This document shows positions 27,578-36,057 of a stretch of DNA of 64,000 nt, piece by piece. The stretch spans positions 7,305-71,304 of the forward strand of contig JAEZIB010000155.1 of NCBI GenBank assembly GCA_023416275.1, given 5' to 3'. Every line of letters starts with the position of its first letter. Within the stretch, counting starts at the first letter, position 1. Under the pieces are notes generated by a model. That model did no database searches, had not been told where the DNA came from, and saw nothing but the letters and a program-made list of their open reading frames with translations. The stretch is from Bacillota bacterium (GTDB lineage: Bacteria > Bacillota > Clostridia > Acetivibrionales > DSM-1351). The translations under genes were made by a program, and so were the position numbers.

Positions 27578-28156
27578 TTATTTCTGTTCACCGTAAAGCT
27601 TTTTGTATATATAATTATATCTTTTAATCTTTTTTACATAGTCCTCAGTTTCTTTAAAGGGTATTCTATCCAATGTTATACCGTTGCTGCTAATATCTGT
27701 ATCCTTCAACCATTTTGCTACATTTCCGCTGCCTGCATTATATGCCGATAGTGCAAGCTCAACATTTTGATTATATTGATTGATTAATTTTGAAATGTAC
27801 CAGCATCCAATTCTAATATTAGTCTCTGGCTTCAGTAACATACTGCTTTCAAAATCCTTTATTTCAATTTTTTCTGCAGCCCACTCTCCAGTGCTATCCA
27901 TTATTTGCATTAAACCTTTTGCATTTCTAGGTGAAACTGCTTTAGGATTAAAACCGCTCTCTGCTTTAATAATAGAATAAACAAGATTTTTATTTAAACC
28001 ATATTCATCAGAATATTTCTCAACATAATTGGAATATTTGGTTGGAAACACCTGTCTTAAAGCATATCCTGCTAAGTTTACTGAAAAAATAATAAATAAT
28101 ATCAAGAACAAAAAAATAAAAAGTCCTTTTTGACTACTCCTAGTCTTCTTTTTCAA
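27578..28156 (-). CDS. Lytic transglycosylase, Slt type (GH23)
   Basis: 192 residues. A single N-terminal membrane anchor (residues about 10-30) is followed by a lysozyme-like SLT domain that cleaves peptidoglycan between MurNAc and GlcNAc. The catalytic glutamate is in IIKAESGFNPKAVSPRNAKGLMQIM (near residue 66), and the AYNAG motif is at ALSAYNAGSGNVAKW. The TTG start follows GAGGTG. It sits in an operon after coaE, as often seen in Clostridia. Confidence 0.95.
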   Translation of the reverse strand: MKKKTRSSQKGLFIFLFLILFIIFSVNLAGYALRQVFPTKYSNYVEKYSDEYGLNKNLVYSIIKAESGFNPKAVSPRNAKGLMQIMDSTGEWAAEKIEIKDFESSMLLKPETNIRIGCWYISKLINQYNQNVELALSAYNAGSGNVAKWLKDTDISSNGITLDRIPFKETEDYVKKIKRYNYIYKKLYGEQK

Positions 28157-28216
28157 ATAATCACCTCAAAATCAATAAAACTAAGCCTTTTTATAACTAT
28201 CAGTAAATACAGAGGC

Positions 28217-28843
28217 TTAGTCACACTTATACTTTTCTAAAATGCTGTTAAATTTATTTTTAACTTCCTCTTTCAGTTGTAAATAATCACCGTTGTTATA
28301 AATAACAGTATTTGCAATGCTAATATACTCTTCTTCAGAAATTTGTGATTTTATTCTGGACACTGCTTCGTTATAAGTCAACCCACTTCTTTTAATAATC
28401 CTGTCAATACGCAACTCCATTCGTGCAGATACTGTCCATACTTGATCGCATAAGTCTAAAAAACCTGTCTTTATCGGTATTGGGGCATCTATAACAATAA
28501 TCATAGATTTTTGTTTTGCTAGTTCGTTTACTCTAGCTTGTATTTTCTTAGCCACATGGTTATGCATAATGCAATTCAGCTTTTGAAGCATATCCTCATC
28601 TTCAAAAACCATTTCAGCCAGCCTCTTTCTTTTTAGCTGGCCAAACTCATCAACAATATCTGTACCAAATGTGTTAACTAGCTCTTCTAATGCATTTTCC
28701 CCAGGCATAACAATCTGCCTGCTGATAACATCTGCATCAATAATTTCAGCGCCCAAGTCTCTAAGTATTTGGCTGACAGTACTCTTACCGCTCCCAATAC
28801 CTCCTGTTACTCCAAGTACCATTGAATCCTTATTTTGTCTCAT
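28217..28843 (-). CDS. coaE: Dephospho-CoA kinase
   Basis: Last step of coenzyme A synthesis. P-loop LGVTGGIGSGKSTVSQIL near the N-terminus, then the substrate motif GAEIIDADVISRQIVMPG and the lid region WTVSARMELRIDRIIKRSG. About 208 residues, the usual length. I start it at the ATG at 28843, which overlaps the polA stop and has GGAG 9 bp upstream; the ATG at 28822 (MVLGVTGG) with AAGGA close by is the alternative. Normally essential, which matters because it lies in the block inserted in murA. Confidence 0.95.
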   Translation of the reverse strand: MRQNKDSMVLGVTGGIGSGKSTVSQILRDLGAEIIDADVISRQIVMPGENALEELVNTFGTDIVDEFGQLKRKRLAEMVFEDEDMLQKLNCIMHNHVAKKIQARVNELAKQKSMIIVIDAPIPIKTGFLDLCDQVWTVSARMELRIDRIIKRSGLTYNEAVSRIKSQISEEEYISIANTVIYNNGDYLQLKEEVKNKFNSILEKYKCD

Positions 28844-31514
28844 ACCAGGTTTCTCCATGCTTAACATCTACAGTTATAGGAACTGCTAATGACACCGCAT
28901 TTTCCATACAATCCTTCAGAAGCTTTGAAACCTCATCTAACTCAGTCTTTTCAGTTTCTATTATAAGCTCATCATGTACCTGTAATATCAATCTTGATTT
29001 TAACTTCCTTTTTTTGAGTTCATTATAAACCTTTACCATCGATATCTTAATAATATCTGCTGCAGTTCCTTGTATTGGAGTATTCATAGCAATACGCTCT
29101 CCAAAGGCACGCATATGGAAATTGCTGGACTTAAGCTCAGGAAGATATCTTCTTCTGTTAAAAACAGTAGTAACAAAGCCCATCTCCCTACCCTTTTCAA
29201 CTGTTTCACTCATATATTCTTTTACACTAGAGTACTTATTCAGGTATTCATCAATATACCTTTTTGCTTCCTTTTTAGTAACTCCAATATCCTGTGCCAG
29301 ACTAAAATCTCCTATTCCATATACAATACCAAAGTTAACAGCCTTTGCTCTGGATCTCATCATGGGAGAAACCTCATTTACAGGGATACCAAATACCTTA
29401 GAGGCGGTAGTGGTATGAATATCTTCATTGCTATTAAATGCCTCAATCATATTTTTGTCACCGGTAATGTGCGCTAAAACTCTCAACTCTATCTGAGAAT
29501 AATCGGCATCAAGCAGTACATAATTTTTGTCAGAGGGAATGAAAACCTTCCTGATATTTCTACCAAGCTCCAGCTTTATTGGAATATTCTGAAGATTAGG
29601 TTCTGTACTGCTAATTCTTCCGGTTGCTGTAACTGTTTGATTAAAGCTAGAATGAATCTTGCCTGTATTTTTGTCAATGACAGTCAATAACCCGTCAGCA
29701 TATGTTGATTTTAATTTCATTAATTGTCTATATTCAAGTATTCTATCTACAATCTCATGTTTTTGAGATAGCTTTTCCAACACCTCAGCACCTGTTGAAT
29801 ATCCTGTTTTTGTCTTTTTAGCTGAAGGCAGACCTAGCTTTTCAAACAGAATAACCCCCAATTGTTTTGGAGAATTTATATTAAAATTCTCACCAGCAAG
29901 CATATAAATTTCATTTTCTAAAACAGAGATTTTTCCATCTAGCTCCTTTGAAAAAGTCTGAAGTCCTTCTACATCTACCTTGAAACCCCATAGTTCCATA
30001 TCTGCAAGCACTTCAACAAGCGGTAGCTCAATACTATAAAATAACTCTTCTTGTTCATTTTCTTTAATAACGGGAGCAAAAGCTTGAACCAACTCAAAAA
30101 TTACCTTAGCACATGTTGCACAGATTGTATTGGTGTCCATTTCAAGATTTTGTTCCAGCTTTTTACCGTGTTTATCATACAAATTTTCTGCAGGAGTTAT
30201 CGCCTTATTCAGAATATCCTCCGATAACTCCGAAATCCTATAACTGCTTCTGGTGGGCTCTAATATATAAGCAGCAATCATAGTGTCAAAGGCAAGACCA
30301 TTTATCTCTATACCAGAAGCTTTTAAATGCTTAATAAACACCTTTAGGTCATGACCATATTTCTTTATTTCCTTGTCCTCAAATATGTCCTTAAGAGCTT
30401 TTATTGCTGTACCACTTGAAAAATCCTTTGAGAATATAAAAACTGCCGGTATTGAATTATCTTCACATGTATAAATGCATAGGTCATCTACAAAGCTCCC
30501 TGAAAGATCCATGTGATAATAAACAGTCATACTTTTGCTGGCTTTAATTGCTTTAATGTACTGTTCTAAATCAGCTATAGAACTTATTTTTATGTGCTCA
30601 GTAGTCATGTTATCTAAAGCCTGTAAAGATGCATTTTCTTTTAAGCCAAATTTCTCTATAAAGGTTCTAAACTCTAGCTTCTTGAAAATATCATAAAGCT
30701 TGTCCTTATCAAAATCAACCCTAAGATATTGCTCCATACTGCAAATATCAGGCATTCTTCTCTCAATTGTAGCAAGCCTTTTACAAAGAAAAGCCAAATC
30801 CTTATTTGCCTCTAATTTCTCACGAACGCCTTTCTTATCAATTAAATCTATATTTTCATATATCTCTTCTATACTGTTAAACTTTTTAATTAATTCAAGA
30901 GCAGTTTTTTCTCCAATTCCAGGAACACCAGGAATATTGTCTGAAGGGTCTCCCATAAGTCCCTTTACATCAATTAGCTTAATTGGAGTCACACCATATT
31001 TTTCAAATACCTTCTGAGAGTCATACTCATCTGTTTCAGTTTTATTTCCTCTTGTAACTGGAAGCTTAATTCTTGTAGTTTCTGAGGCAAGCTGCAAAGA
31101 GTCTCTATCACCAGTTAATAAAATAGCTTCCATTCCATTTTCTTCTGCACATAGAGAAATAGAACCTAATATATCATCTGCCTCATAACCCACTACCTCA
31201 ACCCTTTTAATATTCATAGCATCTAAAACCTGCTTGATAATGGGAACCTGCTCAGCTAACTCTGGTGGCATTCCCTTTCTTTGGGCTTTGTATTGATCGT
31301 ACTCCTTGTGTCTGAAGGTAGGTGCTTTTAAGTCAAAAGCCACACATAAGTATTTAGGCTCTTCTTCTGCCAAATATTTAGATATAATATTTATAAAGCC
31401 AAATACAGCATTTGTGTGTACACCTTCAGAGTTTGTGAGGTTGGTTGTTTTACTAAGCCCATAAAAAGCCCTGTTCAAAATACTATTACCATCAACAATC
31501 ATTATCTTTTCCAA
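28830..31514 (-). CDS. polA: DNA polymerase I
   Basis: 894 residues. N-terminal 5'-3' exonuclease (MIVDGNSILNRAFYGL; VVGYEADDILGSI; DPSDNIPGVPGIGEKTA), a degenerate 3'-5' exonuclease domain, and the family A polymerase core (TATGRISSTEPNLQNIPIK; DADYSQIELRVLAHI; RAKAVNFGIVYGIGDF; QVHDELIIE). In the proofreading domain the DxE of motif ExoI is replaced by a YYHMDL-like sequence, so proofreading is probably absent, as in Bacillus PolA. TTG start with GGAGG 10 bp upstream. Confidence 0.97.
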   Translation of the reverse strand: MEKIMIVDGNSILNRAFYGLSKTTNLTNSEGVHTNAVFGFINIISKYLAEEEPKYLCVAFDLKAPTFRHKEYDQYKAQRKGMPPELAEQVPIIKQVLDAMNIKRVEVVGYEADDILGSISLCAEENGMEAILLTGDRDSLQLASETTRIKLPVTRGNKTETDEYDSQKVFEKYGVTPIKLIDVKGLMGDPSDNIPGVPGIGEKTALELIKKFNSIEEIYENIDLIDKKGVREKLEANKDLAFLCKRLATIERRMPDICSMEQYLRVDFDKDKLYDIFKKLEFRTFIEKFGLKENASLQALDNMTTEHIKISSIADLEQYIKAIKASKSMTVYYHMDLSGSFVDDLCIYTCEDNSIPAVFIFSKDFSSGTAIKALKDIFEDKEIKKYGHDLKVFIKHLKASGIEINGLAFDTMIAAYILEPTRSSYRISELSEDILNKAITPAENLYDKHGKKLEQNLEMDTNTICATCAKVIFELVQAFAPVIKENEQEELFYSIELPLVEVLADMELWGFKVDVEGLQTFSKELDGKISVLENEIYMLAGENFNINSPKQLGVILFEKLGLPSAKKTKTGYSTGAEVLEKLSQKHEIVDRILEYRQLMKLKSTYADGLLTVIDKNTGKIHSSFNQTVTATGRISSTEPNLQNIPIKLELGRNIRKVFIPSDKNYVLLDADYSQIELRVLAHITGDKNMIEAFNSNEDIHTTTASKVFGIPVNEVSPMMRSRAKAVNFGIVYGIGDFSLAQDIGVTKKEAKRYIDEYLNKYSSVKEYMSETVEKGREMGFVTTVFNRRRYLPELKSSNFHMRAFGERIAMNTPIQGTAADIIKISMVKVYNELKKRKLKSRLILQVHDELIIETEKTELDEVSKLLKDCMENAVSLAVPITVDVKHGETWYETK

Positions 31515-31602
31515 AATAAATTAGCCTCCTTGGGCATTAATATAAGATTATAGCCGATAAACTGACGAATTCGAAAACTGATATTATACAAAATTAATAC
31601 AA

Positions 31603-32862
31603 TTATGAAAGTACAAAAAATATCCTAACAACAACTATTTCTTTTTCATTAATTATTTTATTCATTTCCTGAATAAGTCTTTCTTTTTCAGCTTCATAAG
31701 CCGATGTATCCTCTTTATTTTTTGATGCAATTGTAATCTTGTTATCTATTTCCACTTTTTTCTTATTTAATTCATTGTAGATTTCACTGATATCTTTTTT
31801 TATTATATCAGTTTTGGAGTTAAATTCCAGATGGTATTTTTCTGACCTTGTTTCCAGCAAACTATACTGATTTATAGGTAAATAGTAATCAACGTATTCT
31901 TGATCTATGATAAAGCTAGTTGCTGACTCAATTGCTGAAGTATTCGAGTTAGCTTTATCCGAGTTTTCAGCAGAATTCATATTTTTATCAACATTGTTTT
32001 CTGAAACTTTATGTAGCTCACTCGCACCAATATCGTTCATTAATAATTTTAACTGTTCAATTTCTTTACGCTCAGCTGATACCGCCATTTTTATTTCCGA
32101 ATAATTTGAAATATATTTTGCAGTATCGGGATTATTACTTGATATTGAATATAGTAGTGCGTCATTTTTTTGTTGCGCATCTTGGCTACCGCTATCTGTG
32201 TCCACTCCTTGTTCAACTTGAAAAGTTCTCACTCTTAAATTATTGTCCGTTGCAGCATTTTCTTTATTATCAGTTGGTATTGATTCGCTGAAGGTTAATT
32301 TGATATCTTTATCTTCAGACATAACCCCCGCTGCTACCTCTTCAGTGCTCTTTGCACTTGATAAATTATTTTCACCACTAGCTTGATCTTGCATGCTTTT
32401 TCCAACTTCACTGTTTAAATCACCTAAATTATCAGTAGTTTGAGCCTTTTTGCTTTCTAGTTGTGGGGCCTCACTGTAATTAGCAGTAGAATCGTTTTTT
32501 GTAACCATACTTGGCATCAAATTATATGCTAATAGTGAAATAACAAGAACAGCTGCCGTTGAAAGACTGGCAATAAACCTTTTGCTTTTTATAATAAACA
32601 CTAATTTTTCTTGCTTATTCTTTTTATTTGAACTTTCGCTTACTTGTTGAAGTCGTATATGAAGTGCCTCTGAAAAATTCTCTGGAAGCGGCATATCCTG
32701 TTCTTCCTTACACAACTCAGCACAATATAAAGCTTCCTCAAATTTAGCTGAGCAATGGCGGCAATTATTCATATGTTCTAAAAAGTCTGACTTTGTCTCA
32801 TCATCTAGCAGCTCATCTATATATAACGAAATATATTCATCACATTCTTTGCAGAAATTCAT
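31603..32862 (-). CDS. Anti-sigma factor with zinc-finger (ZAS) domain
   Basis: About 419 residues from the ATG at 32862 (GGGAGGG 6 bp upstream; the frame extends to 32880). The N-terminus has the zf-HC2/ZAS signature H-x3-C-x2-C (EHMNNCRHC, near residue 35) that holds an ECF sigma factor. A single membrane segment (around 103-122) leads to a large Ser/Asn/Glu-rich extracytoplasmic region with a C-terminal coiled coil (residues about 340-410). It directly follows its probable partner sigma gene. The signal sensed is unknown. Confidence 0.88.
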   Translation of the reverse strand: MNFCKECDEYISLYIDELLDDETKSDFLEHMNNCRHCSAKFEEALYCAELCKEEQDMPLPENFSEALHIRLQQVSESSNKKNKQEKLVFIIKSKRFIASLSTAAVLVISLLAYNLMPSMVTKNDSTANYSEAPQLESKKAQTTDNLGDLNSEVGKSMQDQASGENNLSSAKSTEEVAAGVMSEDKDIKLTFSESIPTDNKENAATDNNLRVRTFQVEQGVDTDSGSQDAQQKNDALLYSISSNNPDTAKYISNYSEIKMAVSAERKEIEQLKLLMNDIGASELHKVSENNVDKNMNSAENSDKANSNTSAIESATSFIIDQEYVDYYLPINQYSLLETRSEKYHLEFNSKTDIIKKDISEIYNELNKKKVEIDNKITIASKNKEDTSAYEAEKERLIQEMNKIINEKEIVVVRIFFVLS

Positions 32863-32882
32863 TGTTATCCCTCCCTTCAATA

Positions 32883-33479
32883 TTATTTGACGTAATCAGT
32901 AAATAAATGTTCCTTATCTTTGCACAATAAATCTCTTAATTCAGCTCTTGCTCTGCTAATTCTTGATTTAACTGTCCCAACAGGCGACTGAATGATTTCG
33001 GCTATTTCATCATAGCTAAATCCATTTAAATCCCTAAGTATAATTATAAGTCTGTTTTTTTCACTCATTGTAGAGAGTGCATCATTTATAGCTCTCCTTT
33101 GAGCGTTAATCTCTGCCAGTTTTTCAGGTCCCGGACTTTTTGAAATCAACCTATCTTCTACCTTCAAATCCTCAAAGGTTTTTTGCTCAAGAGAAATATC
33201 TTTCTTGTTTTTATTTTTTCTCAAAAAATCAAGGCATACATTAGTTGCAATGCGATATAACCATGTGGAAACAGAGCAATTGCCTTTAAAGTCTTTAATG
33301 TACTTAAATGCTTTTATAAACGTCTCTTGTGCCTGCTCACTTGCATCCTCAGAATTATTCAACATTCTATAACATATATTGTATACCTTTATATAATAAA
33401 TGCTGGTAAGTTCCTCAAATGCTTGAACATTCCCATCTCGCGCCTTTTTTAAAAGAAGATTTTCGTTTTCAAGTTTCAT
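32883..33479 (-). CDS. ECF RNA polymerase sigma factor (SigW/RpoE-like)
   Basis: 198 residues. Region 2 (SIYYIKVYNICYRMLNNSEDASEQAQETFIKAFKYI; STWLYRIATNVCLDFLRK) and region 4 (ALSTMSEKNRLIIILRDLNGFSYDEIAEIIQSPVGTVKSRISRARAEL) are clear, and there is no region 3, as in ECF factors. Its neighbour immediately downstream is the membrane-bound zinc-finger anti-sigma factor, so the pair probably forms a cell-envelope stress switch and may control its own promoter. Confidence 0.94.
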   Translation of the reverse strand: MKLENENLLLKKARDGNVQAFEELTSIYYIKVYNICYRMLNNSEDASEQAQETFIKAFKYIKDFKGNCSVSTWLYRIATNVCLDFLRKNKNKKDISLEQKTFEDLKVEDRLISKSPGPEKLAEINAQRRAINDALSTMSEKNRLIIILRDLNGFSYDEIAEIIQSPVGTVKSRISRARAELRDLLCKDKEHLFTDYVK

Positions 33480-33978
33480 AGCTTTTTGATCCTACTTTCT
33501 TATAATACTATTTCGTATTTAAAATATAGAAACAATATCCTAAATATTGCTTTGAATATTTTTATCACCGATTAATGCAGTGCCAAGCTTGAAAACAAAG
33601 CTTGTACGAACATAGTGCATTTTCAAGCACAAAAAACCACAAGTGGTTTTTGCAGTGAAAACTATATGAAAAGGGGCGTAGGAGGTTATTATTTAAACAA
33701 CATTTTTGCAAATCTTTGCTCCATCCCCTCAAATGTAACTATATAAAATGCAAATCAAAATTCTAAATGCAAATTAGTATAAGAGGTGCGACTCTATGAC
33801 TTTTATCTTAAGTATTATATCATAATATTTTTCTTATGTAATGTTAAAACAAAATTAAGCTTTGTATACTATGTACATATTTTTCTAAAAAATTCTTTAA
33901 ATTTTTTTAAATAATGAAGAAGGTTCTTGCTACTTTTTATAGAATAAGTTAATATAAATTTTTTTGAAGGAGTTAAAT
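33480..33978. other. Gap between ECF sigma gene and receiver gene
   Basis: About 500 bp between divergent genes. It contains the orphan leader element (33587-33690) and AT-rich sequence that should hold both promoters. No gene seen. Confidence 0.5.
33587..33690 (+). repeat. Orphan leader element on the plus strand (no gene follows)
   Basis: Hairpin unit 33587-33628 (GCTTGAAAACAAAGCTTGTAC ... TTTTCAAGC), a terminator-like hairpin AAAAACCAC / GTGGTTTTT (33631-33651), CAGTG, then GGGGCGTAGGAGGTTATT (33673-33690). The outer stem GCTTGAAAA / TTTTCAAGC differs from GCTCGAAAA / TTTTCGAGC by a compensatory change in both arms, which supports selection on RNA or DNA pairing. No start codon follows, so this copy provides a Shine-Dalgarno to nothing. 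Confidence 0.75.
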
Positions 33979-34395
33979 ATGGTTAGTACAATTCTTGTAA
34001 CTGATGATAACGCTTTAGATAATGCTATTCTCAGAAATTATCTATATAAAGAACACATCAATTTTGTTTCTGCACTTAATGGAAAAGAAGCACTGGATAT
34101 GATAGAAAGCAGAAATATCGATATCATAATATTGGACTTAGAAATGCCAGTTCTGGACGGATTTGGATTTTTAGAAATGTTTTCCAAGACTGATTTATAC
34201 AGAGAAATACCAATTATTTTGGCTTCAAGTGCTGAAAAAGAAGTTTACGAAAAAGCATTTGCTTATGATATTTTTGATTATATCAAAAAACCACTAACTC
34301 AGACAGATAAACTTGTATTTATCAATAAAATAAGAAAAGCATTGGAATTCCGAAAAATGAAATTAGAATTAAATAAGCTAAAAGTAATTGTTTAA
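33979..34395 (+). CDS. Single-domain response regulator (receiver only)
   Basis: 138 residues from the ATG at 33979 (GAAGGAG 6 bp upstream). A CheY-like receiver with no output domain. Acidic pair DD near residue 9-10 (LVTDDNALD), phospho-acceptor aspartate in DIIILDLEMPVLDGFGF (near residue 51), and the conserved lysine in FDYIKKPLTQ (near 102). No histidine kinase is beside it. It ends four bases from the murA 5' fragment, at the right edge of the inserted block. Confidence 0.9.
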   Translation: MVSTILVTDDNALDNAILRNYLYKEHINFVSALNGKEALDMIESRNIDIIILDLEMPVLDGFGFLEMFSKTDLYREIPIILASSAEKEVYEKAFAYDIFDYIKKPLTQTDKLVFINKIRKALEFRKMKLELNKLKVIV

Positions 34396-34398
34396 TGT

Positions 34399-34758
34399 TC
34401 ATAATATAACACATTCACCTGGATAGCTTATAGTTACTTTTCCTTCTCTTGCCAGTAGTGGTCCCATTAAAATTATCGAAGACCTCATTTCTGTTGCAAG
34501 ATTTTCAGGTACAATAGTAGAAGATATTGTAGACGAATCTATTATCGCTGTATTATCTTCTACTTTTACTTTACATCCCAATCTTCTTAGAATATCTAAA
34601 ATAACTTCCACATCTTTAAACATTGGGCAGTTTTTAATTATATTTTCTTCCCCGTTTAAGATTGTAGCTGCTAGAATTGGCAAGACTGAATTTTTTGCAC
34701 CTTCAATTCTAATCTCACCCTTTAATTTTTTACCTCCCGTGACTATTATTTTGCTCAT
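34399..34758 (-). pseudogene. murA: murA 5' fragment (residues 1-114 plus 5 foreign residues)
   Basis: 119 codons from the ATG at 34758. It starts MSKIIVTGGKKLKGEIRIEGAKNSVLPILAATIL, the MurA N-terminus with the conserved Lys-Asn pair (GAKNS) of the UDP-GlcNAc site, and runs to TISYPG. After that the frame reads ECVIL and stops at TGA, because the murA sequence is replaced by the inverted end of the inserted block. GGAGG lies 11 bp before the ATG. The rest of the gene is at 21667-22580. Alone the fragment lacks most of both lobes and cannot be a complete enzyme. Confidence 0.93.
34416..34421. repeat. 6-bp direct repeat CACCTG at right junction of the block
   Basis: Identical to 22581-22586 and immediately outside the TAACACATT inverted end. 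On the minus strand CAGGTG is inside the Pro-Gly codons of murA. Confidence 0.85.
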
Positions 34759-34810
34759 AATATAACACACCTCCGTCACATTGGGACATTATTAATATCT
34801 TTAATTCCAC
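34730..34810 (-). CDS. Possible upstream open reading frame overlapping the murA start
   Basis: A GTG at 34810 has a better ribosome site (AAGGAGGG, 5-6 bp upstream) than murA itself. It opens a 26-codon frame (MELKILIMSQCDGGVLYYEQ...) that crosses the murA ATG in another frame and stops 26 bp inside murA. It may modulate murA translation, or be chance. No homology recognised. Confidence 0.3.
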   Translation of the reverse strand: MELKILIMSQCDGGVLYYEQNNSHGR

Positions 34811-35284
34811 GTGATTCCCTCCTTATAATACTATAATTGGTAAGTCATATATATCCATTAACAGTCATTAAACTTTTCTAGAATTTAAAAAATTATAATT
34901 CTTTGATTTATTTATGTTTGTTCTGAAAACAGTTTAGGCATTGAGTGTTATTGCTTAATGAACCAAAACTATAAAAAATAGTAGTAGTGTTGAACGTCAA
35001 TAATTTTATTTACTATATCCCCGCAATACTATTTTATGCTTTTATTTATAAAGTGTTACTACCCTATAATTTGTCAGGAATTAGGAACAAGTAATCTACT
35101 CTCAAAATTATGATAATTAAGGTTTGGGGCTTATTAATGGAATTGAGTTAAATATAATTGCATGAATAATGGGAATGATTTATTTAAATCTATTATGTAT
35201 AAATAGGGCAGTTTGAGCATTATACACACAATTTTACTTTTTAATTATATCTATATTGTCAAAACTGCCCGTAGCATTATTCTT
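34811..35284. other. Intergenic region before murA 5' fragment
   Basis: About 470 bp, AT-rich. It should hold the original promoter of the murA-ftsQ-sbp-ftsA-ftsZ operon; TATAGT/TATTAT-like boxes lie near 34825-34840. A 9-bp inverted repeat GGGCAGTTT / AAACTGCCC (35206-35270, long loop) could end coat gene transcripts. Confidence 0.45.
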
Positions 35285-35554
35285 TTATGGCATTTGTGAT
35301 TGGATATTTTTTACCTTTTGCTGTGCCATTGAAATTTCTTGTTGATTAGCATTTTGAACAGGATACCATCCCTTTTGCGACATCATATCAAAAACTTGCT
35401 TTTGACCATTAAAGGTTTTTGTCAAAATACTTTGAACATCACTTCTTAACATTTGGCAAGAACTTTCAAGTACCAAGTTTGTTAAAGAAGATGCAGACAG
35501 CTTGTGTTCATTTAAAATTGATGACATTATTTCTTTGTCTGTTAAATTTGCCAA
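35285..35554 (-). CDS. Spore coat protein, CotF family
   Basis: 89 residues. The pattern DKEIMSSILNEHKLSASSLTNLVLESSCQMLRSDVQSILTKT...KGWYPVQNANQQEI is characteristic of CotF-like coat proteins, especially the KGWYPV motif followed by a Gln-rich tail. It follows a second small CotF-like gene by 18 bp. Probably expressed late in sporulation. Confidence 0.88.
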   Translation of the reverse strand: MANLTDKEIMSSILNEHKLSASSLTNLVLESSCQMLRSDVQSILTKTFNGQKQVFDMMSQKGWYPVQNANQQEISMAQQKVKNIQSQMP

Positions 35555-35572
35555 AATATCGCCTCCTATTTA

Positions 35573-35767
35573 TTATTGTCCAGCAGTATTTACATGCTTC
35601 ATAAGAATTTGTAAATCGTTCTTTTCCTCGCTTGCCAATTGATTGCAGAGATTTTTTACCTGACTATCAGTTGCAAGCTGCGCACAGCCCTGTAAATATT
35701 TTATGTTACTTTCACACATGCTAATATTATCTTGTATTAGCATAAGTTCTTTACTTGTAAGTGGCAT
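35573..35767 (-). CDS. Small CotF-like spore protein
   Basis: 64 residues, all-helical and Gln/Asn-rich (MPLTSKELMLIQDNISMCESNIKYLQGCAQLATDSQVKNL...). It resembles the small partner protein found before CotF-type genes in clostridia and is co-transcribed with the next coat gene. GGAGG is about 7 bp before the ATG. Confidence 0.75.
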   Translation of the reverse strand: MPLTSKELMLIQDNISMCESNIKYLQGCAQLATDSQVKNLCNQLASEEKNDLQILMKHVNTAGQ

Positions 35768-36011
35768 AATAGTCCTCCTTATAAATTAATACTCAGATAA
35801 TTTATAATTTTTTACCACTACAAAAAATCCGAGTTCTATAATATTGTTTCAAATACTTTATATTTTATTCTAGAAACCTTTGCATGAGAGAAAAATGAGC
35901 TACTTAACTTTTGAATAGGTAAATCTAACGGTGTAAGAGAATTATGAACTGCGAAGTTGAATATGAAGGACTTAGCAGAAGCTTGGAAATACAGATTTTA
36001 CTATAATAGTT

Positions 36012-36046
36012 TAAGGAAGGCTTGCAGCCAAAGACCACAAGCCTAT
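36012..36046 (-). terminator. Probable terminator after tyrS
   Basis: AGGCTTG / CAAGCCT (7-bp stem) with a short T-rich tail lies 12-45 bp beyond the tyrS stop. Moderate support only. Confidence 0.45.
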
Positions 36047-36057
36047 TTTATAAGATT

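Larger units (their letters stand above)
22587..34415. mobile_element. 11,829-bp block inserted in murA, with 9-bp inverted ends
   Basis: On the plus strand the block begins AATGTGTTA (22587-22595), ends TAACACATT (34407-34415), and is flanked on both sides by CACCTG. Removing the block plus one CACCTG restores a perfect in-frame murA. It contains murT, gatD, a T-box and aroF, a hypothetical gene, a lytic transglycosylase, coaE, polA, an anti-sigma/ECF sigma pair, an orphan leader element and a receiver protein. No transposase, integrase or resolvase is seen inside. What moved it is unknown: in-trans transposition, tyrosine recombination at a 9-6-9 site, or an unusual rearrangement are all possible. 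Confidence 0.8.

Noticed and set aside
22587..34415. A prophage or conjugative element
   Set aside because: The block contains only chromosomal-type genes; there are no phage structural, relaxase, integrase or transfer genes.
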